A stretch of DNA of 50,051 bases. Origin: Clostridia bacterium (lineage in GTDB: Bacteria > Bacillota > Clostridia > Oscillospirales > CAG-272). The notes beneath the pieces were generated by a model. It searched no databases. It saw only the letters and a list, made by a program, of their open reading frames with translations, and had not been told where the DNA came from. The DNA lies in the NCBI GenBank assembly GCA_017517035.1, contig JAFXAN010000022.1, positions 1-50,051 of the forward strand, read 5' to 3'. Positions 26,401 to 34,100 of this stretch are shown one piece after another; the stretch's first letter is position 1; every line of letters begins with the position of its first letter. The translations under genes were made by a program, and so were the position numbers.

Positions 26401-26789
26401 TGTATGCTTATCCCGGGGATGAATATGTTGAAATGGTGGGCTGCGACTGGTATACCAGTACAGACGATTATAAAGAGATCGACGGTGCCGGAAAATCCTT
26501 CTCATCTCTTATGGCAACCGGATATCCCGTGGCGATAACCGAATTTGGGCCTTCGGGAAAGCTTCTTCCGGAAACGGATGGAGACCTGCATCCTTACAGA
26601 GCAATGAGACAGCTTGCTCTTGTGAAGAACATTGCATATAAGCTGAACTATTCTATGGTTTATATTCTCAACTGGACATCAAAATGGTCTATCCTCGAGA
26701 TGGGCGACAGCAATGATTTCATGGCAGATCCGATGATATACGGTACAAACGAAACATATTACGGTCTTATTGCGGATAAGGTAAAATAA
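23478..26789 (+). CDS. Secreted LRR-GH26 fusion protein
   Basis: 1103 aa. A signal peptide (1-25, cleavage near VSAAE) is followed by BspA-type LRR_5 repeats in two blocks (about 85-270 and 340-510). Next is an InlB B-repeat-like segment (about 520-580, FYYDEGFAEPYDYSMKIYEN) and a beta-rich linker (about 585-745). The GH26 barrel occupies about 750-1100, with acid/base E907 in FRPLHEMNISSFWW and nucleophile E1022 in ITEFGPSG. No lipobox or C-terminal anchor is visible, so it is secreted or held by the LRRs. It combines in one chain what the 16035/18437 pair does with two proteins. Confidence 0.9.
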   Translation: MKKTLLLPLIIILLGAALVLSVSAAETLVAEGNNGESITWQLFDRYGGAGEEPHYKLVFTGEGTLVGYTNDGKQLSYGNYSTSHQFQEWKNNIYEIVVGDGITAIGAAGVAFFPQVRTIEIPANLTSLANQAFSSNKMLERISVRGKNTFLGADLSMITSFGTHIFDGCSSLKYIHFNPEYVGNIRNEVIKSCTSLKVLVIPEGVTDITADAFEYTQLENVIFLGDPTIGKEVFKGAETKNLTLYGAVKGGNVEAFAKGNGIKYVNDIPDIDPLYYSSDPNVIDIGKAGTDVYYKLVCGEDGFATMYVFGSGRKAIMQSVADDSLGFYTRILAWWYPYNNLIKKIVFPQSISEISGHMGGNMPNLKEVEITSSLKALGGTAFESSAKLNCIYIKGNEPIPGHLDLTSVDTIGAYVFDGCQSIVSVEFAEYPKTTSLGTELFKACKSLKNVKLPFNLAHIGSEVFEDCTSLSEIVIYSDATIAADAFKNCKNLKTIKGLRNSHAQEYAEEHGLEFILPNVVSVYLDGELKDEIDVVEGVKLLPRLTDGKACLFYYDEGFAEPYDYSMKIYENLTLYAQPIVYHEGFMVRSEGYNGLRSVYNFGYDASSGNSIYNVKEMGSISSLERGIKGENDIKLSDNHIFTNVVVRDNALCGKISSIPNGNEAQFAHTAMGYDKGGVLNAKNATELLHFRAYVVIENKETGETFELYTDPVSATLREKAALTAEKGDASLSAEQKEFLSVAANVEYDREMIYTEEELMAYIYEMYDDIDHVIYGQQLGGGSSPDVLANYLAKFRNETGDYPGVIGLDQVSINQGKYTDEQKDIYFDNVLEYVRRGGIITLSIHLTNPRDASAGYRGALGFEDAWEEILTKGSPLNLSLHTYLEDVRDTLQRLEDRGIPVLFRPLHEMNISSFWWCVNQNVDGNKRVLDSSYVIRLWKYYYEFFEVECDLDNLVWVYGPNYTNNTSTTSGTQHVMYAYPGDEYVEMVGCDWYTSTDDYKEIDGAGKSFSSLMATGYPVAITEFGPSGKLLPETDGDLHPYRAMRQLALVKNIAYKLNYSMVYILNWTSKWSILEMGDSNDFMADPMIYGTNETYYGLIADKVK

Positions 26790-26794
26790 AAAAT

Positions 26795-26834
26795 GAGGCT
26801 GAAACAATTGCTTTTGGGCAATTGTTTCAGCCTC
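26795..26834. terminator. Bidirectional terminator between convergent genes
   Basis: 17-bp stem (26795-26811 with 26818-26834) with a 6-nt loop, lying between the LRR-GH26 gene and the minus-strand methyltransferase. Confidence 0.85.
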
Positions 26835-26840
26835 GAATCT

Positions 26841-27680
26841 TTATTTTTCAAAAACGCAAACCACCATTTTTACGAAATATTCCCGGAGAAAACCGTGGCA
26901 GAGGGGGCGGAGGAAGGGACGCAGGGGAGCTTCCTTATAATAGCTCACTTTAAAGGGCGTGTTTTCCTTGATCTTTTTGAACCTTTTGATGGTCATCTTG
27001 TTGATATAGGAAAAATATTCCTCGCCTTTTTCATTTTTACTTATTCTGAATTTGATCCTATTTTCTCCGTCGGGCTTGTCCTCAACGAGCTTTTTATAAG
27101 TCTCTATCATTGTCTTGTCCGAGAAAAAGCACTGCACCCAGGGCATTCCGATGACATCGCTGAGATGCGCTCCATAGGGATGGTTATAGGGAGGGAAGTT
27201 AACATAGAGCTTTCCGCCGCTTTTGAGTATTCTGTGCATTTCACGGAGAACCGCCTCGGGTTTTGCAACATGCTCCATGGCGTCGTTCATAATAATGGTA
27301 TCAAAGCTGTCGTCGGGGAAGCTTGTGCTGCTTGCGTCCTCACATCTGAATTCAAATTCCGAAAGTCCCAGCTTTGCGGCAAGTGCCTCGGATTCTTCCT
27401 TATATGAGGGAACAATATCAATTCCAACGACCTTCTTTGCTCCGCACCCCAGATAATAAAGGGATTTTCCGCCTGCACCGCAACCAACATCAAGGACATC
27501 CTTTCCGCCGAACATAGTCTCCTTGTCTGTATATTCAAGATAGAACTTGATGGTATCCTCGCCTCGCTCATATTGCCATTCGGCATAGCTCATGCCGCCT
27601 TCTGCTTGAGTATTGAAGGGGTGAAGCGGCAGAGGAAAAAGCTTGTTTACTGCCATCAGTATTTTTGATGAAAAACTCAT
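26841..27680 (-). CDS. Class I SAM-dependent methyltransferase
   Basis: 279 aa from ATG 27680, preceded by GAGG; the frame extends upstream into the AraC gene but without a binding site. Motif I is DVLDVGCGAGGKS (about 61-73), then VVGIDIV, DSFDTIIMNDAMEHV and the post-motif LKSGGKLYVNFPPYNHPYG. The substrate cannot be inferred; similar proteins methylate sugars, lipids or small metabolites. It has a promoter of its own (27709-27737) lying inside the end of the regulator gene. Confidence 0.88.
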   Translation of the reverse strand: MSFSSKILMAVNKLFPLPLHPFNTQAEGGMSYAEWQYERGEDTIKFYLEYTDKETMFGGKDVLDVGCGAGGKSLYYLGCGAKKVVGIDIVPSYKEESEALAAKLGLSEFEFRCEDASSTSFPDDSFDTIIMNDAMEHVAKPEAVLREMHRILKSGGKLYVNFPPYNHPYGAHLSDVIGMPWVQCFFSDKTMIETYKKLVEDKPDGENRIKFRISKNEKGEEYFSYINKMTIKRFKKIKENTPFKVSYYKEAPLRPFLRPLCHGFLREYFVKMVVCVFEK

Positions 27681-27708
27681 ATCAAACCTCACAAATAAAA
27701 TATATAAA

Positions 27709-27737
27709 AGTATATCACAGGAAGACAATATAGTCAA
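27709..27737 (-). promoter_or_regulatory. Promoter of the methyltransferase
   Basis: On the minus strand TTGACT (27737-27732), 17-nt spacer, TATACT (27714-27709). The -35 box overlaps the stop codon of the AraC gene. Confidence 0.75.
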
Positions 27738-28579
27738 GAGTGCCGTGGGGCATTCTTTTTTCTGAATTCGCTTGGAGACATCCCGAACCTTTTTCTGAAG
27801 CATCTTGAAAAATAAAGGGGATTGTCTATGCCCACAGAAAATGAGATTTCCGCAATCTGAAGCTTGCCGTCAAAGAGCAAAAATTGCTTTGCCTTTTCCA
27901 TTCTGTAGGAGATCAGATATTCCTGTGGAGTCACTCCGTATTCGTTTTTGAAGATCGTGCAGAGATAATTCTTCGATAGATAAAATATATTGCAAAGATC
28001 GTGTATCTTAAGCGCAGAGCTATAATTTTTCTCGATATACTCCGCAATTTCCGAAGCTTTGCTGTGGCTTGGCTTCACCTCTTCACTCTTTTCCGCAAAA
28101 TGCAATGCCATGAGTCGGTAAAATACCTCCTCAAGCGCACAAGACTCAACATAGCCGTTTTCATATTCTCTGTCAAAGAGATATTTTTTGATGATATCTC
28201 CGCATTCAAGCGATTTTCCGAAATCAAGAAGAGAATTATGCTCGGGGAATCCGCATTTTGTAAGTATTTCCTTTGATCTTCTTCCCCTCAGAATTATCCA
28301 TGCACTTTCGTATCCGGAATCCTTGTCAGCTTCAATGATCTGAACCTCTCCGGGAACAACATGGAAGCAGTCCCCCGCAGAAAAGGGCTCTCCCATATAG
28401 AGACCGCTGCCGCTGAGAATATATTGGATAATATAGACATTCCTTGTGAGGATCTGCTTGAATGCGGGAGGCACTCTTTCATATCCGATCTCCTTGGTGC
28501 TGAAAACTTCTGAAAACTCTGCGCCCGGTGCTCTGTAATTAAGGTGGTGTTTATTGGCGAATTGGTTGCGAAACAGCAT
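27734..28579 (-). CDS. AraC-family transcriptional regulator
   Basis: 281 aa. A cupin-type sensor (about 20-160; YIIQYILSGSGLYMGE...) precedes a two-HTH AraC DNA-binding domain (about 180-278; LSKNYLCTIFKNEYGVTPQEYL and GIDNPLYFSRCFRKRFGMSPSEF). It is divergent from the GH26 gene at 28688 with 108 nt between, which makes that gene its likely target and a mannan-derived sugar its likely signal (inference). Confidence 0.9.
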   Translation of the reverse strand: MLFRNQFANKHHLNYRAPGAEFSEVFSTKEIGYERVPPAFKQILTRNVYIIQYILSGSGLYMGEPFSAGDCFHVVPGEVQIIEADKDSGYESAWIILRGRRSKEILTKCGFPEHNSLLDFGKSLECGDIIKKYLFDREYENGYVESCALEEVFYRLMALHFAEKSEEVKPSHSKASEIAEYIEKNYSSALKIHDLCNIFYLSKNYLCTIFKNEYGVTPQEYLISYRMEKAKQFLLFDGKLQIAEISFSVGIDNPLYFSRCFRKRFGMSPSEFRKKNAPRHS

Positions 28580-28608
28580 TTTTCACCTCATAAAGTGATT
28601 TTTTTTAT

Positions 28609-28637
28609 ATTTTAACACAGAAAATGTATTTATGCAA
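28609..28637 (-). promoter_or_regulatory. Promoter of the second AraC regulator
   Basis: On the minus strand TTGCAT (28637-28632), 17-nt spacer, TAAAAT (28614-28609). On the plus strand facing the GH26 gene only a weak TATTAT is seen, fitting a promoter that needs an activator. Confidence 0.6.
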
Positions 28638-28687
28638 GACCTAAAATGTGATATTATTTATATAACATCAATTTTTGGAGGTAATTT

Positions 28688-30625
28688 ATGAAGAAATTTG
28701 CTCTTTTGATTGCGATTTTACTTTCTCTTGTACTTGTCTTCTCCTCTTGCGGAGAAAATGAAAGCAAGATAAATGAAGAAAAAAATGATACCGTCAAGGT
28801 GAAGGAGATCACGAATATCGGGGAATATACACTCGTTCGCTCCGACACAGCAGATAGCAAGACAAAGGATGCACTCACATTCCTTCGTGATGCCATAAAG
28901 GAAAAGACCGGAAATTCTCTCAGCGTCGGCACGGATTTTGGCGGAAAGAACGAATATGAGGTGCTTATAGGTGAAACGAACAGAGCCGCAAGCAAAAAGG
29001 CGATGGAGGAGCTTGGGGGCGATTATGATTATATCATAAGGCTTGAGGGAAAGAGCATCGTCATAGTAGGCGGTTCATCCGATGCCACGATGGAGGCTGT
29101 GGGCGTTTTTGCGGAGCATTTCATGCCTGAAGGAAAAATTGCCGCACCTGTTGAAGGCTTCCTTATGAAAAGGGAATATACTCTCGAAAAGCTTTTGGTG
29201 GATGGAAACGATATCACCGACTATAAATTCTATTATAAAAAGAAAACAAACAGCGATTATGCAAAAACGAGCCTTGAATTTGCAAGTGAGCTTTGCGAAA
29301 AGCTCGGCAAAAAGATGGGCAGACATTTTTCACTTGCGGATTCTATGTCTGAGACGGGAAAATATATCATCGTCGATACAAGCTCGCTTGATTATACCAA
29401 GGGAGAGATCAAAATAGAGGATGGCAATCTCATCCTTTACGGCTCGTTCCATTCGATCGATTATGTCTTTGATTATTTTCTCGATGAACTTATCGGCAAT
29501 AAAAAGACTGTTGAAATAAATGAAAGCATTTCTCTTGACAGCGGCGATCTTCCCGAAATCTACACAAGGGAAGAGCTGATGGCAGTGCTTGACTATGCCT
29601 ATAACAATGATATCACCATTGTTGGCGACCAGGTAAGAGGACTCCGCACCTCGCCTGCATTCTGGCTTGATGTTCAGAAGAACGGCGGAGAATGCGAGGA
29701 TGTTGAATATGTAGGAACGGGAAAATATCCTGCAATTATGGGAATCGACCTTGGAAGATGCGGTCTGCGTTTGCCTTTTGTTGATGAGGACGGTTGGTAT
29801 TCCATAAGCCAGACTGTTTGTGAGCTTATTGACTATGCGGCAATGGGCGGAATCGTCACCATGAGCTCCCATTTTGCAAATCCTACGGGATATGAGAAGG
29901 AGTGGAACTGCGACAGAGGAAATCTTGGCGATGCCGAGGGCTGGGCAGATCTTGTGACCGAGGGAACAGAAACCAATGCCGAATTTAAAAAAGAGCTTGA
30001 GCTGAATGCGAGAGTTCTGAGAGCACTCTGCGATGCGGGCGTTCCCGTCATTTGGCGACCGATGCATGAGATGAACACGCCTTCATTCTGGTTCAGCATT
30101 GCGGCAACGGGAGTCACTCTCGATGCTTCCTGCTATATAAACGCTTGGAAATATATTTATAATTATTTTGCGGTCGAATGCGGTCTTGACAATCTGATCT
30201 GGACATATAGTCCAAATCAGTATTATAGCGAAAGAGTAAGTGTTCTTTATTGCTATCCGGGCGATGAATATGTTGATATCGTCGGAATCGACTGGTACAC
30301 TGCGGGAAATTATGCAATAGGAGATGAGCATAAGCCATATGAGGCGCTTATGAGTACGGGAAAGATCACAAATCTCTGCGAGGCGGGAATCAGCGATTCT
30401 CTCGTTGCCGAGAGCTATGAGGATCAGAGAAAGCTTTGCAGCGCAAAGGATTATTGGGGGAATATCGAAAGAATGTATGAGGACGGATACAAGATCGGAT
30501 ATCTTCTGACCTTCAACTATAAGCATACATTTGCATATCTTCCCGGTGGCGATGAGATCATGGCGCTTGATAGCGTAATTGACCTTAGCGAAATGTCCGA
30601 GCTGTTTGAGAAGATAAAAAAATAA
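28688..30625 (+). CDS. GH26 glycoside hydrolase lipoprotein, second copy
   Basis: 645 aa lipoprotein (lipobox FSSC, C21), start ATG with TGGAGG upstream. It has the same plan as the gene at 18437: shared module YTLVRSDTAD..., YEVLIGETNRAASK (about 45-155), a middle region, and GH26 barrel (about 295-640). Acid/base E461 lies in WRPMHEMN. The nucleophile position is E565 in NLCEAG; the usual Phe after the nucleophile is Ala here, which may change substrate contacts. It is divergent from an AraC regulator, suggesting inducible expression. It is a paralogue, not a recent duplicate, since the sequences are clearly diverged. Confidence 0.9.
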   Translation: MKKFALLIAILLSLVLVFSSCGENESKINEEKNDTVKVKEITNIGEYTLVRSDTADSKTKDALTFLRDAIKEKTGNSLSVGTDFGGKNEYEVLIGETNRAASKKAMEELGGDYDYIIRLEGKSIVIVGGSSDATMEAVGVFAEHFMPEGKIAAPVEGFLMKREYTLEKLLVDGNDITDYKFYYKKKTNSDYAKTSLEFASELCEKLGKKMGRHFSLADSMSETGKYIIVDTSSLDYTKGEIKIEDGNLILYGSFHSIDYVFDYFLDELIGNKKTVEINESISLDSGDLPEIYTREELMAVLDYAYNNDITIVGDQVRGLRTSPAFWLDVQKNGGECEDVEYVGTGKYPAIMGIDLGRCGLRLPFVDEDGWYSISQTVCELIDYAAMGGIVTMSSHFANPTGYEKEWNCDRGNLGDAEGWADLVTEGTETNAEFKKELELNARVLRALCDAGVPVIWRPMHEMNTPSFWFSIAATGVTLDASCYINAWKYIYNYFAVECGLDNLIWTYSPNQYYSERVSVLYCYPGDEYVDIVGIDWYTAGNYAIGDEHKPYEALMSTGKITNLCEAGISDSLVAESYEDQRKLCSAKDYWGNIERMYEDGYKIGYLLTFNYKHTFAYLPGGDEIMALDSVIDLSEMSELFEKIKK

Positions 30626-30642
30626 AATTTAATAAGGAATAA

Positions 30643-30667
30643 GGGGCTGTCTCATTAGGATAGCCCC
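30643..30667 (+). terminator. Probable terminator after the GH26 gene
   Basis: 9-bp stem GGGGCTGTC/GATAGCCCC (one G-U pair) with a 7-nt loop, followed by the T-poor ATTTGCTTTC. Confidence 0.6.
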
Positions 30668-30677
30668 ATTTGCTTTC

Positions 30678-30740
30678 AAACAGAAATTTGTTGGTGCGTG
30701 ATGACGCTGTTGCTTTAAGGTTTTGATCAAGCTGCACTTA
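30678..30740 (+). repeat. Degenerate fragment of the repeat family
   Basis: AAACAGAAATTTGTTGGTG, then a GCGTGATGACG segment and TTTTGATCAAGC. This is the same order as the left end of the 350-bp element (terminus, GGTG, palindrome, GATCAAAACTT), but the core is missing. Confidence 0.55.
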
Positions 30741-30931
30741 CAATATTTAGTGAGCGATCGAAAAACTTCATTAATTATATATATATAACAACATCGGAGA
30801 AATCCAACCCAATTTACCCACAAAAAATCAATAAAATGCGAAAATGATGGGGATTTTGCGTTGATTTTACATAAAAGGAAATATTAAACAGGGTTTAATA
30901 TTGCAGTGTAATTACAGCTTGAGAAAAAGTA
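30741..30931. other. AT-rich intergenic stretch, no gene seen
   Basis: Noncoding spacer between the repeat fragment and the SLH promoter. A short inverted repeat ATATTAAAC-AGG-GTTTAATAT (30881-30901) is the only structure noted; it could be an operator. Confidence 0.45.
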
Positions 30932-30960
30932 TTGCCAAAAATATGAAGACATGGTACTAT
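30932..30960 (+). promoter_or_regulatory. Promoter of the SLH protein gene
   Basis: TTGCCA (30932-30937), 17-nt spacer, TACTAT (30955-30960). The predicted start near 30967 gives a 160-nt leader. Confidence 0.7.
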
Positions 30961-30966
30961 ATTGGC

Positions 30967-31127
30967 ACAGGGGAAAGTTTATGGAATGCCCTAGCCATCG
31001 GATCAGAATGACATCCGATGACAGCTAAGTCGGATGTAAGCGACGTTTTGCTTCGACGTGGCGACAGGTTGAACATAAAACTATTTCACCTGAAAAAATA
31101 ATTATTTTTGAAGGAGAAACACAAACC
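30967..31127 (+). promoter_or_regulatory. Structured 5' leader of the SLH mRNA
   Basis: About 160 nt. In order: AGGG/CCCT hairpin (30969-30992) at the 5' end, then CATCGGAT/ATCCGATG (30996-31020). An overlapping alternative is CATCCGA/TCGGATG (31012-31036); the two cannot form together. Then CAGGT-T-GAA/TTCACCTG (31065-31091 region) and the perfect 16-nt palindrome AAAAATAATTATTTTT just before AAGGAG. No known riboswitch was recognised with confidence. Confidence 0.5.
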
Positions 31128-34100
31128 ATGAAGAATTTTAAGAGAATTCTTGCTCTGGTACTTGCAGTTATGATGGTAGCTACAAGTGTTGTTGCTATCA
31201 GCGCAGCTGAGGCTGACGAGAAGGTAGTTTACAATGCAGAAGCTATTACCCGTCTTAACAAGCTTGGCATTTTCCAGGGTTACAACGCAGCTGACATGGG
31301 TGCAGACGATAACGTTACCCGTGCTCAGATGGCTCTCTTCACAGGCCGTGTACTTACAGGTAAGGTAGAGAGCAATTATTGGGAAAGTTATGTTAATGAC
31401 ACAACTTTCGAAGATATCGATGACGTTGCTGACTACTATGTAGGCGCAATTTCCTATGCTTACGAGCAGGGTGTTGTTATCGGTAAGTCCGATGTAGCTT
31501 TCGATCCTAACGGAAACGTTACATATCAGGAAGCACTCACAATGGTAGTTCGTTCGCTCGGCTACACAGGTCTTTCCTATCCTAACGGCTTCATCAACAA
31601 GGCTATGAAGCTCGGTCTCACAAACGGTATCGCTAATGTCGCTTATGGTGATGCTGCAGTTCGTGGCGTAATCGCTACAATTCTTTACAACGCTCTGTAT
31701 GCTGAAGATTCTCTCTTTGCAGACAACTTCAACCTTACAAGCGGCACTTACATGCTCGTTGCTACACCTACAGTTTATGTTGGTGATACAGGTATCCCCG
31801 GCGCTTCCATCAACGGTTATGTTGGTAAGGAAATCAACGAGGGTTATGTAGCATTCGCTCCTATCGGCGAAGACTACAAGGCAGTTAACCAGGCTGCAAA
31901 GTATGTATACGCAAAGACAACTCAGATCTCTGATGACCTTAAGGGCAAGCAGATCGACACTAACTATGCCGACAAGCTCGGTTATGCGTTCAACCTCACA
32001 TTCGAGAACGATGTTCTTACATGGGGTGATGAGTGCGCAACAAAGACATTCGTAAACTATGGCGATGATATCGCTATCACTGCTACTCCTATCGCTTACG
32101 ATCACGATCGTAACGGTGGCTGGCAGTTTGACCACTTCGTAACATTCGGCGGTCAGGCTTATAACCTCGTTGATGGTTATGATAAGGATTACACAGCTCC
32201 TACAGGAACACATGACCTTATCCTCTATGCTGACTACGGAAGCTATGATTTCAAGGTTGATGCTTATGCACAGTGCTTCGATGCAAACGGCAATATCGTT
32301 GACAATGATGGCACAACAATTCTTCTCCACTATGTAGATGGCGCATACTACAAGGAAGTAACTCTTAACAATGTTACAACTCGTGTAAAGGCTACTGCAG
32401 CTGAGATTATGGGCGCTATCGCTCACTTCGAGGATGCTCTTAGCAGCGACTATGCTATAGTTGAGGCCGGCGATACAATCGCTCCCGCATTCAACAATGG
32501 TACTCTTGGCACAGACTATAATGATTATAATAAACCTATGTTTGATGCTACTGGCACCTTTGTTGGATACAAGCAGCTCAGCTATGCAATTGCAATTGCT
32601 TCTAACAACTTCTGTGAGATCACAGCAATGGACTATGATAACGATGGCATCTATGATGCAGGTATCTATACTCCTTACTATGTTGGTTCTGTAAACCAGG
32701 TTAAGGATTATGACGACAACACTTATGATGGCAACGAGTTCACTCTCAGTGGTATCACAACTGCTACAGGCGCAACCGTTCTTAGCGGTTCAGGCGCAAA
32801 TATGCCTAATGTAAATGACTATAGATTTACAGGTAAGGTTGACAAACCCGGCTCTTGGGCTTGGTATGTTTATTCCTACAACAGACATACTCACGAGATC
32901 AATGTTAAGGAAGTAGCTAAGAGCGTTTCCGGCAAGGTTGAGTGGGGTGTTAAGGGTGCAGTTAACTACTACACCGGCATCTATGAGGATTCACAGGTAT
33001 CCATCGGCGGCACAACATATCAGGTTGGCGGCTGGAACTGGAACAATCTCTATGGTCTCAAGGCTCTTAACCGTTACGATGCAGATAAGATCAATGCTGC
33101 ACATGTCGATTTCGTAGGTATGGATGTAAACGGTGACAGAGTTATTGACAAGAACGATGTTTCCCTCACATACTACAATGGTTGGAATGACCTTCTTGAG
33201 TTTGGTATGACTGATGCTTGCGCAGGTTTCAAGGGCTTCGTAATTGCAGGTCACCTCGTTCACGGTCTTCCTACTCTCGCAGCTGATAACTACAAGCTCG
33301 TAGCATTCAATGCTTACCAGAGCGAGTTCGCTATCGAGAACAACCAGATCGTTGTTGACGCAATCGTTGACACAACAGGCGAATACAAGACAATCAAGAT
33401 CAACTCTGTTGATTCTATGGAATTCAACGATATCGAGTTCCTCGCATTCAAGAAGTACTGCGACATCCTTTATTATAATTCCGGTCTTGCAGGTTCTATC
33501 CTTGACAAGTACACATACTTCTTCGATGCTGACCGTCTTGCAGTTCATCAGGCAACAGCTCTCTATAAGGCTGTTGAGAGAGAGTATATCATTGATAGAC
33601 TCACTGATATCTATGTAAATGCTAACTTTGATGATCATGACTTCGATGAGAACCTCACAAAGGATGCTGACACAACACTCGTTTATGGTGTATATGCAGT
33701 TGGTGCAGACGGTTCTTACCAGCTCAGCACAGCTAAGTATCCCACAGGCTCCTATGCAGCTAACAACGCAGTTGTTAACTTCACATACGGTGTATCTGAT
33801 GTTAAGATCTGGACTAAGTCCGGTGCAACACCTATCAGAACAGATGCTAACACAGTATTCACATTCGTTGCTGAAGACGGTATCTACACATATGTAGGTA
33901 TGCCTGCTGATGATTACAAGCTTGACCTTACAGGCGGTACTGCAAGAGTATTTGCTGCTGATTCCAAGGCTGTATTTATCGTAGACACAGACCGTTGCAT
34001 CGCTGATATCGCTCTTGGTGATGTTGACTGGGCTGAAAAGGTTCAGGATATCGCTCTTGAGTATGTTGCTGATGACGACTGCACATGCCTTGATGGTGAG

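Noticed and set aside
27681..27803. Longer N-terminus for the methyltransferase
   Set aside because: It would include its own promoter and overlap the AraC gene; ATG 27680 has a binding site and fits the family.
30961..30990. c-di-GMP-I riboswitch based on GGCACAGGGGAAAG
   Set aside because: The expected GACGCAAAGCC segment and tetraloop-receptor layout are missing.
31012..31050. ydaO (c-di-AMP) riboswitch in the SLH leader
   Set aside because: Only the segment around GACAGCTAA resembles the conserved 3' part. The 5' conserved elements are not recognisable, so it is not called as a riboswitch.
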